Numbered from the stretch's first letter, positions 1 through 7,189 are shown. The stretch is 18,380 nucleotides of DNA from a bacterium (GCA_947502805.1 CANNBR010000013.1:1-18380), one strand, 5' to 3'. Notes: generated by a model from the sequence alone, not told the origin. Numbers and translations are program-made.

Positions 1-981
1 TAACTGAGAAGCCAAGGTAATATTTTGCCCCATCTTCCCAATAGCCAAAGACCGTTGGTCATCATCAAGCCAGACTCTTGCTACTCTGTCATTAGTAGAA
101 AGCTCAACTCTATTTATTTGAGCAGGCTTAAGCGCATTCTTTATCAATAATTCTTGGTTGTCAGTCCATGCAATAATATCTATTTTTTCAATTCCTAGCT
201 CTTTCAAGATAGGCTTGATGCGAACCCCGCCAACACCTACACATGTCCCTACTGGATCAATGTTAGAGTCATTTGAAGTTACGGCAACTTTTGTTTTATA
301 TCCTGCTATGCGCACAACTCTTCTTATCTCAACCAGCTTCTCAAACACCTCTGGTATCTCAAGAGAAAACAGCTTTTCTACAAAGTCTGCTGAAGCTCTA
401 TCAAGAATGAGTTGATTTTCACTACGAGACTGCTCTAAAACTTCCTTCAAAAGAGCTCGTATAGGAAATCCTGCTGAATATTTTTCACCAGGAACACTGA
501 GTGAACGAGGCAAAAAGGCAAGGTATTCCTGAATTTTTACTAAAATACCATTTTGTTCGACCTTGTGAACAATGCCATTTAAGACAGAGCCTTCTTTCTT
601 CTTAAATTCATTGTAAACCTCAGAAGCCTCTATTTCTTTAATTTTCTGAGCAATAACCTGTTTAGCTCGCATAATTTCAATGCGTCCAATAGTCCCATCA
701 AAAGGGAATAGCGCTTTTTCGCCTATTTCAGCATCTTTGTGAATAGCCTTAGCTTTTCGTAAAGAAATTTGAATTCCTTCATCAGCAACTTGAGCGACAA
801 CTTCTTTTTCTACCTCAGTGACTAATTCGCCTGATTTTTTATCAAAGCGAACATACAGCACCACCTCAGGGTAGCGCTTTTGAAAAGCTGCCAACATGCC
901 TTCACACACGATTGCAGTTAAAATTTCTTTATCAAGGCCTCTTTCTTCTACAAGCGCCTCTATAACTTCGAAAAGCTTCAC
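1..981 (-). CDS. nusA: Transcription termination/antitermination factor NusA (5' part, cut by window edge)
   Basis: NusA binds RNA polymerase and nascent RNA and controls pausing, termination and antitermination. The 327 visible codons contain the N-terminal RNA-polymerase-binding domain (about 1-125), an S1 domain (about 131-200, GSVLNGIVHKVEQNGILVKI) and KH1 with the family signature DPVGTCVGVGGVR at 242-254. The start of KH2 follows, with AIGKMGQNITLAS at about 313-325. The start is GTG at 981: an in-frame TAG lies directly upstream, and AGGA stands about 7 nt before it. KH1 has GVGGVR where most NusA have G-x-R-G-x-R, a mild deviation. The remaining KH2 and any C-terminal repeats lie beyond the left edge. 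The usual upstream partner rimP is absent; the gene instead begins next to the DnaA-box region. Assignment is secure from the sequence signatures. Confidence 0.95.
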   Translation of the reverse strand, partial: MKLFEVIEALVEERGLDKEILTAIVCEGMLAAFQKRYPEVVLYVRFDKKSGELVTEVEKEVVAQVADEGIQISLRKAKAIHKDAEIGEKALFPFDGTIGRIEIMRAKQVIAQKIKEIEASEVYNEFKKKEGSVLNGIVHKVEQNGILVKIQEYLAFLPRSLSVPGEKYSAGFPIRALLKEVLEQSRSENQLILDRASADFVEKLFSLEIPEVFEKLVEIRRVVRIAGYKTKVAVTSNDSNIDPVGTCVGVGGVRIKPILKELGIEKIDIIAWTDNQELLIKNALKPAQINRVELSTNDRVARVWLDDDQRSLAIGKMGQNITLASQL

Positions 982-1045
982 CTATTATCCTACTTAGAGT
1001 TAAACAGAAATGACTGAATTTAATTTTTAGACTTAGATTATTAGA

Positions 1046-1076
1046 AGTTTACCACAACGAAAGAAAATGAAAACAA
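1046..1076 (-). promoter_or_regulatory. Possible nusA promoter
   Basis: On the minus strand TTGTTT (1071-1076) and TAAACT (1046-1051, preceded by TGG like an extended -10) are 19 bp apart, about 65 bp upstream of the nusA GTG. Each hexamer matches the sigma-70 consensus at only four positions and the spacer is long, so this is a weak call. Confidence 0.25.
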
Positions 1077-1142
1077 TCTCTTTTTGTGGCAAGTAGAGGT
1101 CTAGTTTTTAAGGTTAAGAAAAATCGGCATTTTTGAGACTGC

Positions 1143-1184
1143 TTATTATTACATATAAATATTATATAAAGTTAATAATAATAG
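1143..1184 (+). other. AT-rich putative DNA-unwinding element with DnaA-trio-like run
   Basis: From 1143 to 1183 only two bases are G or C (C1152, G1171). The stretch ends in TAATAATAATAG at 1173-1184, which read 3' to 5' is GAT-AAT-AAT-AAT. This matches the published DnaA-trio pattern (repeats of 3'-G/A-A-T-5') that loads DnaA on single strands. It lies 14 bp before the first DnaA-like box at 1199, the expected side for opening. The role is inferred from pattern and position. Confidence 0.5.
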
Positions 1185-1192
1185 ATGAGGCA

Positions 1193-1330
1193 TAAAATTG
1201 TTGATAACTCCCCTCTTTTTCATAGCAATAAGCCTATCTATAACCTCTATTGGTCCTTGAAAAAATTGTTGATAACCTGTTGATAACTCCCCTAAAATTG
1301 TTGATAACTTTTATAAAATTGTTGATAACT
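1193..1330 (+). repeat. Left group of five DnaA-box-like repeats
   Basis: TGTTGATAA occurs at 1199-1207, 1267-1275, 1278-1286, 1299-1307 and 1320-1328. Three of the five lie in an exact 17-mer, TAAAATTGTTGATAACT, at 1193-1209, 1293-1309 and 1314-1330. Start-to-start distances within the last four are 11, 21 and 21 bp, that is one or two helical turns, so bound proteins would face the same side of the DNA. A longer shared 16-mer, TGTTGATAACTCCCCT, occurs at 1199-1214 and 1278-1293. Confidence 0.85.
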
Positions 1331-1482
1331 CTGAAATGGCCGATGTAGTCAGCTGTTTCATTTTTGATTCCTTGAATAAACTCACTGAGAGCTTATTTTA
1401 AAGCAAGGGTAAAAGTACCTGTTTTTGAGTTATCAACAAGTTATCGACATAGTTATCAACAATTTTAGGGGAGTTATCAACA
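1278..1482. repeat. Perfect 32-bp inverted repeat spanning the box groups
   Basis: Bases 1278-1309 are the exact reverse complement of 1451-1482 over all 32 positions, with 141 bp between the arms. Each arm carries two DnaA-like boxes separated by the spacer CTCCCCTAAAAT or its complement. The arms could form a long cruciform or simply present a mirror-image protein array. Confidence 0.9.
1430..1482 (+). repeat. Right group of four DnaA-box-like repeats, opposite orientation
   Basis: TTATCAACA occurs at 1430-1438, 1453-1461 and 1474-1482, and a one-base variant TTATCGACA at 1441-1449. Start-to-start spacings are 11, 12 and 21 bp, mirroring the left group. The 17-mer of the left group also appears here inverted, at 1451-1467. 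Confidence 0.85.
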
Positions 1483-1539
1483 TTCCAAATAGGATGGAAA
1501 CGTTTGTTTTTAAGTATAAAATAAAAAATGAATTATTTT

Positions 1540-2121
1540 TCATTTGAAATTGTAGGCAATATTGAAGGCTAGTCTCAGGTCGGAAAGAAGAACTCCAAGC
1601 TTTTTTTGATTTCTTAAAATATAGGCTGGGTGATAAGTAGGAATAAGCTTTATAGAGCGATAGTTTTGTAGAGTTCCGCGTGTTTTGGATATTCCTTTAC
1701 TGTTTTCTAAAAAAAAGTTTGTTGCGCAAGCGCCAAGAGAGCAAATAACTGACGGTGAAATTATTTTAATTTGTTCTTGGAGAAGTATTTTTGTGCAAAT
1801 AGCTGATTCGCTTGGTAGTGGAGCCCTATTGAGAGGCGGGCGGCATTTAACGATATTTGTTATGTAGATGTCATTTTCGTCTACACCAAGGGATTCGAGA
1901 GCTTTGCTGAGGAGTTTTCCTGAGCGCCCAACAAAAGGCTGTCCTTGAAGGTCTTCATCTTTACCTGGGGCTTCTCCTATTAACAAAAGTTTTGCATCAG
2001 GATTTCCTCGTCCAAATACTACATGTGTTCTTCCTAGTAGGCTTAATGGGCATTGGAGGCAGTTTTTGTAAGGAGCATAAAGTTCATCTAGAAGAAATTG
2101 TTTGAGTTCTTTTTTGTTCAT
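1540..2121 (-). CDS. Uracil-DNA glycosylase, family 4 (iron-sulfur type)
   Basis: The enzyme removes uracil from DNA produced by cytosine deamination, the first step of base-excision repair in the cytoplasm. The 193-residue product has the family-4 motif GEAPGKDED at 49-57, the second motif HPAYILR at 164-170, and four cysteines at 21, 24, 93 and 109 placed as the 4Fe-4S ligands of this family. An ATG 33 bases further upstream (2154) is in frame but has no Shine-Dalgarno site. The ATG at 2121 has TAGG about 9 nt before it and starts the protein where family members start (MNKKELKQFL), so I use it. The gene ends in TGA, showing TGA is a stop in this organism. It is the last gene of the minus-strand cluster, 56 bp after the C11 proteases, and reads into the candidate origin. 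Length is normal for the family. Confidence 0.92.
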   Translation of the reverse strand: MNKKELKQFLLDELYAPYKNCLQCPLSLLGRTHVVFGRGNPDAKLLLIGEAPGKDEDLQGQPFVGRSGKLLSKALESLGVDENDIYITNIVKCRPPLNRAPLPSESAICTKILLQEQIKIISPSVICSLGACATNFFLENSKGISKTRGTLQNYRSIKLIPTYHPAYILRNQKKLGVLLSDLRLAFNIAYNFK

Positions 2122-2177
2122 ATTTTTGCCTATATAAAGATAAGTAAGAGCCATAAATAATTAAAAATTATAGGTTA

Positions 2178-3494
2178 TTATTTGTAGGCAGAAAGGTAAG
2201 TTTTTAAAAAAGATAGCCAATGTGATTGCGCTGCAAAGCAACATTTTTTATAGGATGAATGAATGCTGTATTCAGGAAAATAGATAGAGATCCCTTTTGC
2301 TTGCGGGTAAGCGGTTCCTGTTGTATTAGCATAGACCGCGTTTTCTATAAGGGATTTTCCTATAGAAAGTTCTTTTTTTAGATCTTCTATAGCAGTATTT
2401 TTTTGTTGTTGTGCCTCCGTTGCTTCTTCAAGATTTATAAGAAGATTATTATATAAGTGATGTAAGTCTATAAATTCTGGTTCTTCGAAATAGGTACAGA
2501 GATGCTTATTCCGACTATTTTTTACAGAGAGTCTAATTTTTTTATCGTCAGAATTCATTGTTGTTTTTTGTAATAAATAAGCAACTCGTGAAACATTGCT
2601 TATTAGTTCTTGTATTTTTTCTAAAAGAATACAAGAGAGGGTGAAGTCTGCTATTTTTTGATAAGTTTTTTTATAAGCATTTACTATATGTTTTCCAAGG
2701 TCTTGAGGCGTTAGTGATGTAAAAGAGAAAGGGAAAAGGGCATAATGATAGTTCCATCCAGTACCTCTTTCTACATCTTGAGATGCTACCATTGTTTTTG
2801 CGAATGGTTCTATAGCTGCTGCAATTTCAATCATAGACATTAAGCAGGCATCAAAACCGATGAGATCTAGTTTTTTATTTTGTAATGATGTTGCACAGAT
2901 TGTTTTTAGGGCGCGACAGATATGTTTTTCTGTAAGAAATTTTCCTGATGCATCATTAAAACAGATACCTTTATATTTTTGTTGCGTACTATTTTTTAAG
3001 GACGTTTGAATGGGGGCAAATCCTTTATTTTTTTTTTCAAAAAAATCAGAAAAATTGGTTAAAGAGAAAAGGTCAGTGCTTGAAAGAGCGCTTTTGAAAA
3101 CGGGCTCTATGGCTCCTGTTCCATGATTCCAAAAGATAAGCGCATAATAATCTGCTGTGTAAGTATTAATAGTATCACAACAAAAATTTATAAGATTTTC
3201 TTCTCCGGTATCATTGGTGGAATGGCGTTCTTTTAGTAATTTTCTTTTTCCTTTTTCTATGAAAAAAGTTCTTGAACTGTAAGTATTTTTTTCGTAAACA
3301 TTATGTTGCGCAATAATATTTATGTTTTCATTTGAACCGATTTGTTGCATTTGTCGCAAGTTGCGTGGAGCAAATATTTCAAGATCATTGGCCGCTTCCA
3401 TATAGACCATGAAGGTCCATTTTTTAGTAGGAAAGATGGAAGATGTTGCGCAAAGAAAAAAAGAGAAGAAAAGTGTTGCTTTGATTCTATTCAT
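2178..3494 (-). CDS. Clostripain-family (C11) cysteine protease, secreted, copy A
   Basis: Peptidase family C11 enzymes cut after Arg or Lys using a His-Cys dyad and are often self-processed. This 438-residue protein has an N-terminal hydrophobic segment (about 7-20) fitting a Sec signal. It then has the opening motif KKWTFMVYMEAANDLE at about 24-39, the catalytic His in WNHG (His124) and the catalytic Cys in FDACLM (Cys217). Both catalytic residues are present, so it should be active. The start has GAGAGGG about 7 nt upstream. It lies 30 bp downstream of a second C11 gene and looks like its tandem duplicate, with shared segments such as SQ(D/E)VE-x-G-x-GW. The product probably acts in the periplasm or outside the cell. 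Its substrate is not visible from the sequence. Confidence 0.88.
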   Translation of the reverse strand: MNRIKATLFFSFFLCATSSIFPTKKWTFMVYMEAANDLEIFAPRNLRQMQQIGSNENINIIAQHNVYEKNTYSSRTFFIEKGKRKLLKERHSTNDTGEENLINFCCDTINTYTADYYALIFWNHGTGAIEPVFKSALSSTDLFSLTNFSDFFEKKNKGFAPIQTSLKNSTQQKYKGICFNDASGKFLTEKHICRALKTICATSLQNKKLDLIGFDACLMSMIEIAAAIEPFAKTMVASQDVERGTGWNYHYALFPFSFTSLTPQDLGKHIVNAYKKTYQKIADFTLSCILLEKIQELISNVSRVAYLLQKTTMNSDDKKIRLSVKNSRNKHLCTYFEEPEFIDLHHLYNNLLINLEEATEAQQQKNTAIEDLKKELSIGKSLIENAVYANTTGTAYPQAKGISIYFPEYSIHSSYKKCCFAAQSHWLSFLKTYLSAYK

Positions 3495-3524
3495 GAGCTT
3501 TCCCTCTCTCTTTAGTGTCTAGAT

Positions 3525-4931
3525 TTAGATAGCGATACTTATTAAGTCAAGCCAGCGATTTTTACGTGCAAAGGGAGTGATTTTGTACGTTGAATCTACA
3601 AAACGTGCTGGATAATAAATAGAAAGTCCACGTGCTCGTGTAAGATTTTTTCCTTCAACATGAGCAAGTACGCATTGTGATAAATTAAGTCGTGCAGTAG
3701 AAATAAGAGTTCTTAAATCACCTTTTAGATATTCTTTTGCAGGTATTAGTGTTGCATGGTTAATAGTATCAAAAAGGTTAGCTAAAAAATGATCGAGGTC
3801 TATATAAGTTGGTTGAGAAAAATGGGTACAACAATTTTTTGATCGCGCTGTGCGTATGATACTAAGTAAAGATATTCCTGTTCCTTGTTGGTATTTTAAC
3901 ATCTCTATAAGAGTACCACTTAGTGAGTCTATTGTTCGTTCAAGAGCTGTAAATTTTGAAAGAGAAACTGCTGAAAAAGTGTAGTCTTGTGTGATTGATT
4001 GATAGGCAGTATTGAAGGCAGCAACAATATGAACAGCAAATTGTTCAGGTGTTAGTGCAGAATAGTTGAAAGGTCGTAAAACTTCATCGTATTTCCATCC
4101 AGCTCCAAGTTCAACTTCTTGTGAAAAGACCGCTATATCAGCGTAAGGACTTATAAGGTCCGCCACTTCTGTCATAGCCATGAGGCAAGCATCGTACCCA
4201 ATAATGTCGAATTTTTTTCCTCGAAGCCCATTTTGTTGTATTGATTTAAGCGCAGAATCGAGCTTTTGGTTAGTGAGAAATGAGTTGTAAGTGTCGCTGA
4301 AACAAACTCCGCGATGTTCTTTTTCTTTTTTATCAACGAAATCAAAGAAGGCAATTGAACGGTCGAGTTCAAACATGTTAGTTAGAGGATTAAAAGTAAA
4401 AAGTTCAGACGAGTTAATAAGTCTTCCAGCTATATTGTCACTAATACCACTGCCATGGTTCCAAAGAACGAGGGCATAATGTTTTGCTGGGTAGTTTAGT
4501 ATTGCCCATTCGCAAAAATCTATAAGTGTTGTTTCGCTGCCACTATCAAGTTTTTGGAGTGATGAAGGTTGTCCATAGTTTACTTGTACTAGTTTGTCTT
4601 TTTCTACATAAAGACGTTTTGTTTTTTCTGTTGAGCCTTGTTTGTCTAGATGAGCAACAATGTTTAAATTTTTATTGGATCCTACTTTTGACATGTCTTC
4701 TAAGTTGCGTATTGAGAATCTATTAAGATCATTGTCTGCCGCTATATAGACCATAAAGGTCCATTCCTTAAGAGGAGCTGTTTTTGTAATTTCATTATTG
4801 GGGTCTATTGCTTTTACAAGAGCATTGGTTTGTATTTGGGCATCAATTTCTTGTGAAGGGGCTAAGCCATAAAGAGTGCTTGTCGTAATAGCAATAATAA
4901 ACAAGGAAAAACTAAAGTTTTTTAATTTCAT
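3525..4931 (-). CDS. Clostripain-family (C11) cysteine protease, secreted, copy B
   Basis: This is the second member of the tandem C11 pair. The 468-residue protein has a signal peptide (hydrophobic 7-22), then a linker of about 30 residues that copy A lacks, then KEWTFMVYIAADNDLN at about 55-70. The catalytic His159 is in WNHGSG and Cys249 in YDACLM. A strong AAGGAG stands 7 nt upstream of the ATG. The extra N-terminal linker may be a propeptide; this is inference. It is 54 bp downstream of the comEC-like gene and 30 bp upstream of copy A, in one direction, so the three are probably co-transcribed. The shared architecture and adjacency indicate a local duplication followed by divergence. Confidence 0.88.
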   Translation of the reverse strand: MKLKNFSFSLFIIAITTSTLYGLAPSQEIDAQIQTNALVKAIDPNNEITKTAPLKEWTFMVYIAADNDLNRFSIRNLEDMSKVGSNKNLNIVAHLDKQGSTEKTKRLYVEKDKLVQVNYGQPSSLQKLDSGSETTLIDFCEWAILNYPAKHYALVLWNHGSGISDNIAGRLINSSELFTFNPLTNMFELDRSIAFFDFVDKKEKEHRGVCFSDTYNSFLTNQKLDSALKSIQQNGLRGKKFDIIGYDACLMAMTEVADLISPYADIAVFSQEVELGAGWKYDEVLRPFNYSALTPEQFAVHIVAAFNTAYQSITQDYTFSAVSLSKFTALERTIDSLSGTLIEMLKYQQGTGISLLSIIRTARSKNCCTHFSQPTYIDLDHFLANLFDTINHATLIPAKEYLKGDLRTLISTARLNLSQCVLAHVEGKNLTRARGLSIYYPARFVDSTYKITPFARKNRWLDLISIAI

Positions 4932-4985
4932 ACAATGACTCCTTTTTTGAGAAACAACTATTCATTACCGTATGAATATTTCTTT

Positions 4986-6131
4986 TTATTTTGCAAGCTT
5001 TTGTGAAAAGAGGAGCCGTCGTTGATGGCGAGTATGAGCTATCCAGATCAGGCAAAAAGTAAGTAAAAAAGTGAGTTGAAAATCTAAAAATAAAATCTGT
5101 AAGGGGCTTTGAAAAAGGATAATAAGGCAAATAAGAGCTAGTGCATGCATTGAATGAAGAGGGATATTTAAAAATGTGGTCATTTTGTAAAAAAGAAACG
5201 TGTAAAATGCACGATTAAAAGAAACGCTTGGCCAGGAAAATAGGAAGTATAAGAAAGCGCAAAAAAGCAAAAAGCCATGTTTAACTAAAAAAGGAGCGGG
5301 AATAAAAGCAAGAAGTCTACTTAGTAGAATAATAAAAATGAGAAGGTGAATGCCTGATCTAGCAAGAAAGTGTGAGATTCCCCATACTTTAAAGAGCGGC
5401 TTGTGAGGTTCAAGTTCTTGTTTAATAGATGCCCTATTTCCCATAAAAAGAGATGAAAAAAGAGCAAAAGTGGACGGGTTCATTTTTTTAAGAAGCCTGT
5501 AATGGATAGTTTTCTTTTTTTGGCTTACCCAGCGCTTAAATGAATAGAGTGGCCTGTGTATAATTTTTACCTGAACCTTTGGCTGAAAAGCGGTGGCATC
5601 AATATCTTCTTTATAAAGATAGAGTTTAAAATCACCTTCAGGGGCGGGGACTCTTTCAAGAGAACAGTGAACAGTATCTGCAACAGAAAAACATGGCTTT
5701 TTATTGGTATAGAGTTGAATAGTACAGGGTTTATTGTGCCACTTATGCCTATCAAAAATACGCCTTATTTTTAAAAGAGATTGATAACGCCAAGGTTTAC
5801 TATCGATATAGGTAATTGATTCTACTGTGCCTTCAATACTGACATGGTACAAGGGAAAAAGGGCGGATCTATAATGAAAAAAATAAAAGGTTCTTCCAAA
5901 TCCTGCGATAAAAAAGAGCAAAAAAATACAGAATTTTTTTAAGAGAGTTTTCTTTTTTATTCCTAAAAATAAGGCTGTGCAGGTAAAGGCACCACAAAGA
6001 AGCATTATATTTAGAGTAAAATAGGCAGCAATAATTCCTCCCATAAAAGTCAGAGTGCCCCAGACTAGAAATGGAAATTTCAAGCATAAAAAAGGGCGAT
6101 AACTACTTACGGGTTCATTGAATAGGTACAC
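4986..6131 (-). CDS. ComEC/Rec2-like membrane protein, short form without the metallo-beta-lactamase domain
   Basis: ComEC forms the inner-membrane channel for single-stranded DNA in natural transformation. The 381-residue product has N-terminal membrane segments (about 20-80), a soluble OB-like part (about 95-200), then the Competence-domain hallmarks. These are GISHFLARSGIHLLIF (compare GLAHLLAVSGLHVGL), a PSVSFNRA segment near the usual SAxRA, and a QLTFLLTF segment. Usual ComEC proteins are roughly 700-800 residues. Here the protein ends after the first Competence helices and lacks both the rest of the helix bundle and the C-terminal nuclease-like domain, and the next gene starts 54 bp on, leaving no room for them. 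The start is GTG at 6131, the first possible start after an in-frame TAA, with only a weak AAG-type ribosome site. It may be a degenerate remnant or a reduced channel. Confidence 0.8.
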   Translation of the reverse strand: MYLFNEPVSSYRPFLCLKFPFLVWGTLTFMGGIIAAYFTLNIMLLCGAFTCTALFLGIKKKTLLKKFCIFLLFFIAGFGRTFYFFHYRSALFPLYHVSIEGTVESITYIDSKPWRYQSLLKIRRIFDRHKWHNKPCTIQLYTNKKPCFSVADTVHCSLERVPAPEGDFKLYLYKEDIDATAFQPKVQVKIIHRPLYSFKRWVSQKKKTIHYRLLKKMNPSTFALFSSLFMGNRASIKQELEPHKPLFKVWGISHFLARSGIHLLIFIILLSRLLAFIPAPFLVKHGFLLFCAFLYFLFSWPSVSFNRAFYTFLFYKMTTFLNIPLHSMHALALICLIILFQSPLQILFLDFQLTFLLTFCLIWIAHTRHQRRLLFSQKLAK

Positions 6132-6135
6132 GTTC

Positions 6136-6327
6136 TTACTTTGGTAAAATGCGAAAATAGGCTGTAGGTCGTAAGTATACGTTAAAATGAGACAGTAATA
6201 AAGCCAGTAGAAGCAACTTTATGAGTAAGTTTAAAATTTTAAATTTATGCGTAAATAAAAATTCCCGTTGCTCCCAGCAGTATGGTAGTCGCGGCAGCGC
6301 ACAGCACAGGCTAGATGGAGGGAGCAT
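6136..6327 (-). CDS. Possible 63-aa membrane peptide
   Basis: This open frame encodes one hydrophobic helix (about residues 30-52, leucine-rich) between a Cys/Pro-rich start and a basic end. It stops 4 bp before the comEC-like GTG, a spacing typical of translational coupling. No clear Shine-Dalgarno site precedes the ATG, and its first third overlaps the GC-rich hairpin region at 6269-6326. I do not recognise it. It may be a leader peptide or chance. Confidence 0.25.
   Translation of the reverse strand: MLPPSSLCCALPRLPYCWEQREFLFTHKFKILNLLIKLLLLALLLSHFNVYLRPTAYFRILPK
6269..6326. other. GC-rich stretch closed by a 7-bp inverted repeat
   Basis: TGCTCCC at 6269-6275 pairs perfectly with GGGAGCA at 6320-6326, enclosing 44 bases of unusually high GC content for this AT-rich window (for example 6290-6310). 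It could be a structured leader or small RNA ahead of the comEC-like gene. No tRNA T-loop, no SRP or RNase P core and no terminator T-tract is visible. Confidence 0.3.
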
Positions 6328-6346
6328 TGTGGATCCCCAGAGATAG

Positions 6347-7189
6347 TTAAAGTATATTTTCTAGCGGAACAAGAAAAAGATCATGCTGAAGCTTTAAGAG
6401 TTCTCTTTTAGCCATGCTGTATGATTCTTGTTGTTGTTCGCTAGTAGCAAGAGAGAAGGAAAGAAGTTCATGAGCATTCAATACCTTTTGATATTCTTTA
6501 TTTTTTAATAAAGCCTTCTCTTGTTGTATAAGTAAATCCCGTTTTTTTTCTATGCACAAAAGTAAATTTTTTACAGTTTTTGTTTCCAAATATTTTTTCT
6601 GTAATTCTTGCACCTGTTGATAAGTAGGAAGGGCAGTAATCCCTTTTTTCTGTTCAGTAATAAGTTCTACAAGCTCTTTATTTTGGTATTTCAATATTTT
6701 TTCAACTGACAAGATCAGATCTTTTTCTTCAAAAAGCTCAAGAAGGGCAACGCGTTGTTTTTTTAGAGTTGAGCGTAATGAACTAAATATTTCGTAGGTT
6801 TTTAACTGATCTAAAAGGGCATTTATTTTTGTAAGGAGTTCTGGGCGAATAACAAGTTTATTATAACTTTCAAGTTCTTTTATGAATTCATATGTCTCAT
6901 CAGTAACTTTATACAGTTCATAGGTAGGTTCTTTAAAGAGGTTATTGAGTGCTGTTTCTAATTCAATATAAAGAGGTTCTGTTTTTACAGCAGCAACACA
7001 CAACTCTAACTCTGTTTGTTTTAGGCTAATTTTTGTTTCAAATGGTTTGGTGATTTTTTCATGCATTGCACTACTATTTTTTTTGGCTATTTCAGAGTCC
7101 TCTGTTGAGAGGAGTATTTGTGGTAGGAATAGAAAAAGTGATATAAAAACGATTTTGTAAGATGTTAAAGTATGGAAGTTGGTCTGCAT
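6347..7189 (-). CDS. Secreted helical/coiled-coil protein of unknown function
   Basis: The 280-residue product begins with a signal peptide (hydrophobic core about 12-27, probable cleavage before TEDS). The rest is almost entirely charged alpha-helix rich in Lys, Glu and Leu, with coiled-coil-like runs (for example about 130-230), and has no recognisable enzyme motif. A longer frame reaches an ATG at 7252, but AAGGAG lies 6 nt before the ATG at 7189 and the signal peptide starts there, so 7189 is the start. It heads the minus-strand cluster and diverges from the M16 protease genes with 119 bp between. I do not recognise the family. Confidence 0.8.
   Translation of the reverse strand: MQTNFHTLTSYKIVFISLFLFLPQILLSTEDSEIAKKNSSAMHEKITKPFETKISLKQTELELCVAAVKTEPLYIELETALNNLFKEPTYELYKVTDETYEFIKELESYNKLVIRPELLTKINALLDQLKTYEIFSSLRSTLKKQRVALLELFEEKDLILSVEKILKYQNKELVELITEQKKGITALPTYQQVQELQKKYLETKTVKNLLLCIEKKRDLLIQQEKALLKNKEYQKVLNAHELLSFSLATSEQQQESYSMAKRELLKLQHDLFLVPLENIL

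Larger units (their letters stand above)
1143..1482. other. oriC: Candidate chromosomal replication origin (oriC)
   Basis: This non-coding interval between nusA and the uracil-DNA glycosylase gene has the ordered parts of a bacterial origin: an A/T-only-like stretch (1143-1183), a DnaA-trio-like run (1173-1184), and nine 9-mers equal or close to TTATCAACA. That 9-mer differs by one base from the classical DnaA box TTATCCACA. Five boxes face one way (1199, 1267, 1278, 1299, 1320) and four the other (1430, 1441, 1453, 1474). Hand counts of plus-strand G and C give 54 G/92 C for 1-360 but 91 G/50 C for 1561-1920, although both flanking genes are on the minus strand. A skew sign change from C-rich to G-rich is what an origin produces. 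The gene context lacks dnaA or dnaN, which is why the call is not higher. Confidence 0.7.

Noticed and set aside
158..415. Plus-strand 85-codon open frame
   Set aside because: It lies wholly inside the nusA coding region on the other strand, whose NusA signatures are unambiguous.
1193..1482. CRISPR array or plasmid iterons
   Set aside because: Repeats are short, change orientation and have irregular short spacers, unlike CRISPR. The flanking genes are housekeeping, and no replication initiator gene of a plasmid is present.
1526..1545. Terminator after the uracil glycosylase gene (minus strand)
   Set aside because: The AAATGAA/TTCATTT stem is pure A/T-type with one G-C pair, overlaps the stop codon and is too weak to call.
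3425..3494. Lipoprotein signal in C11 copy A (FFLC)
   Set aside because: The residues before Cys15 do not fit a lipobox, so an ordinary Sec signal is more likely.
6269..6326. tRNA gene
   Set aside because: The closing stem has seven pairs, but the enclosed length is too short and no T-loop or anticodon arm can be drawn.
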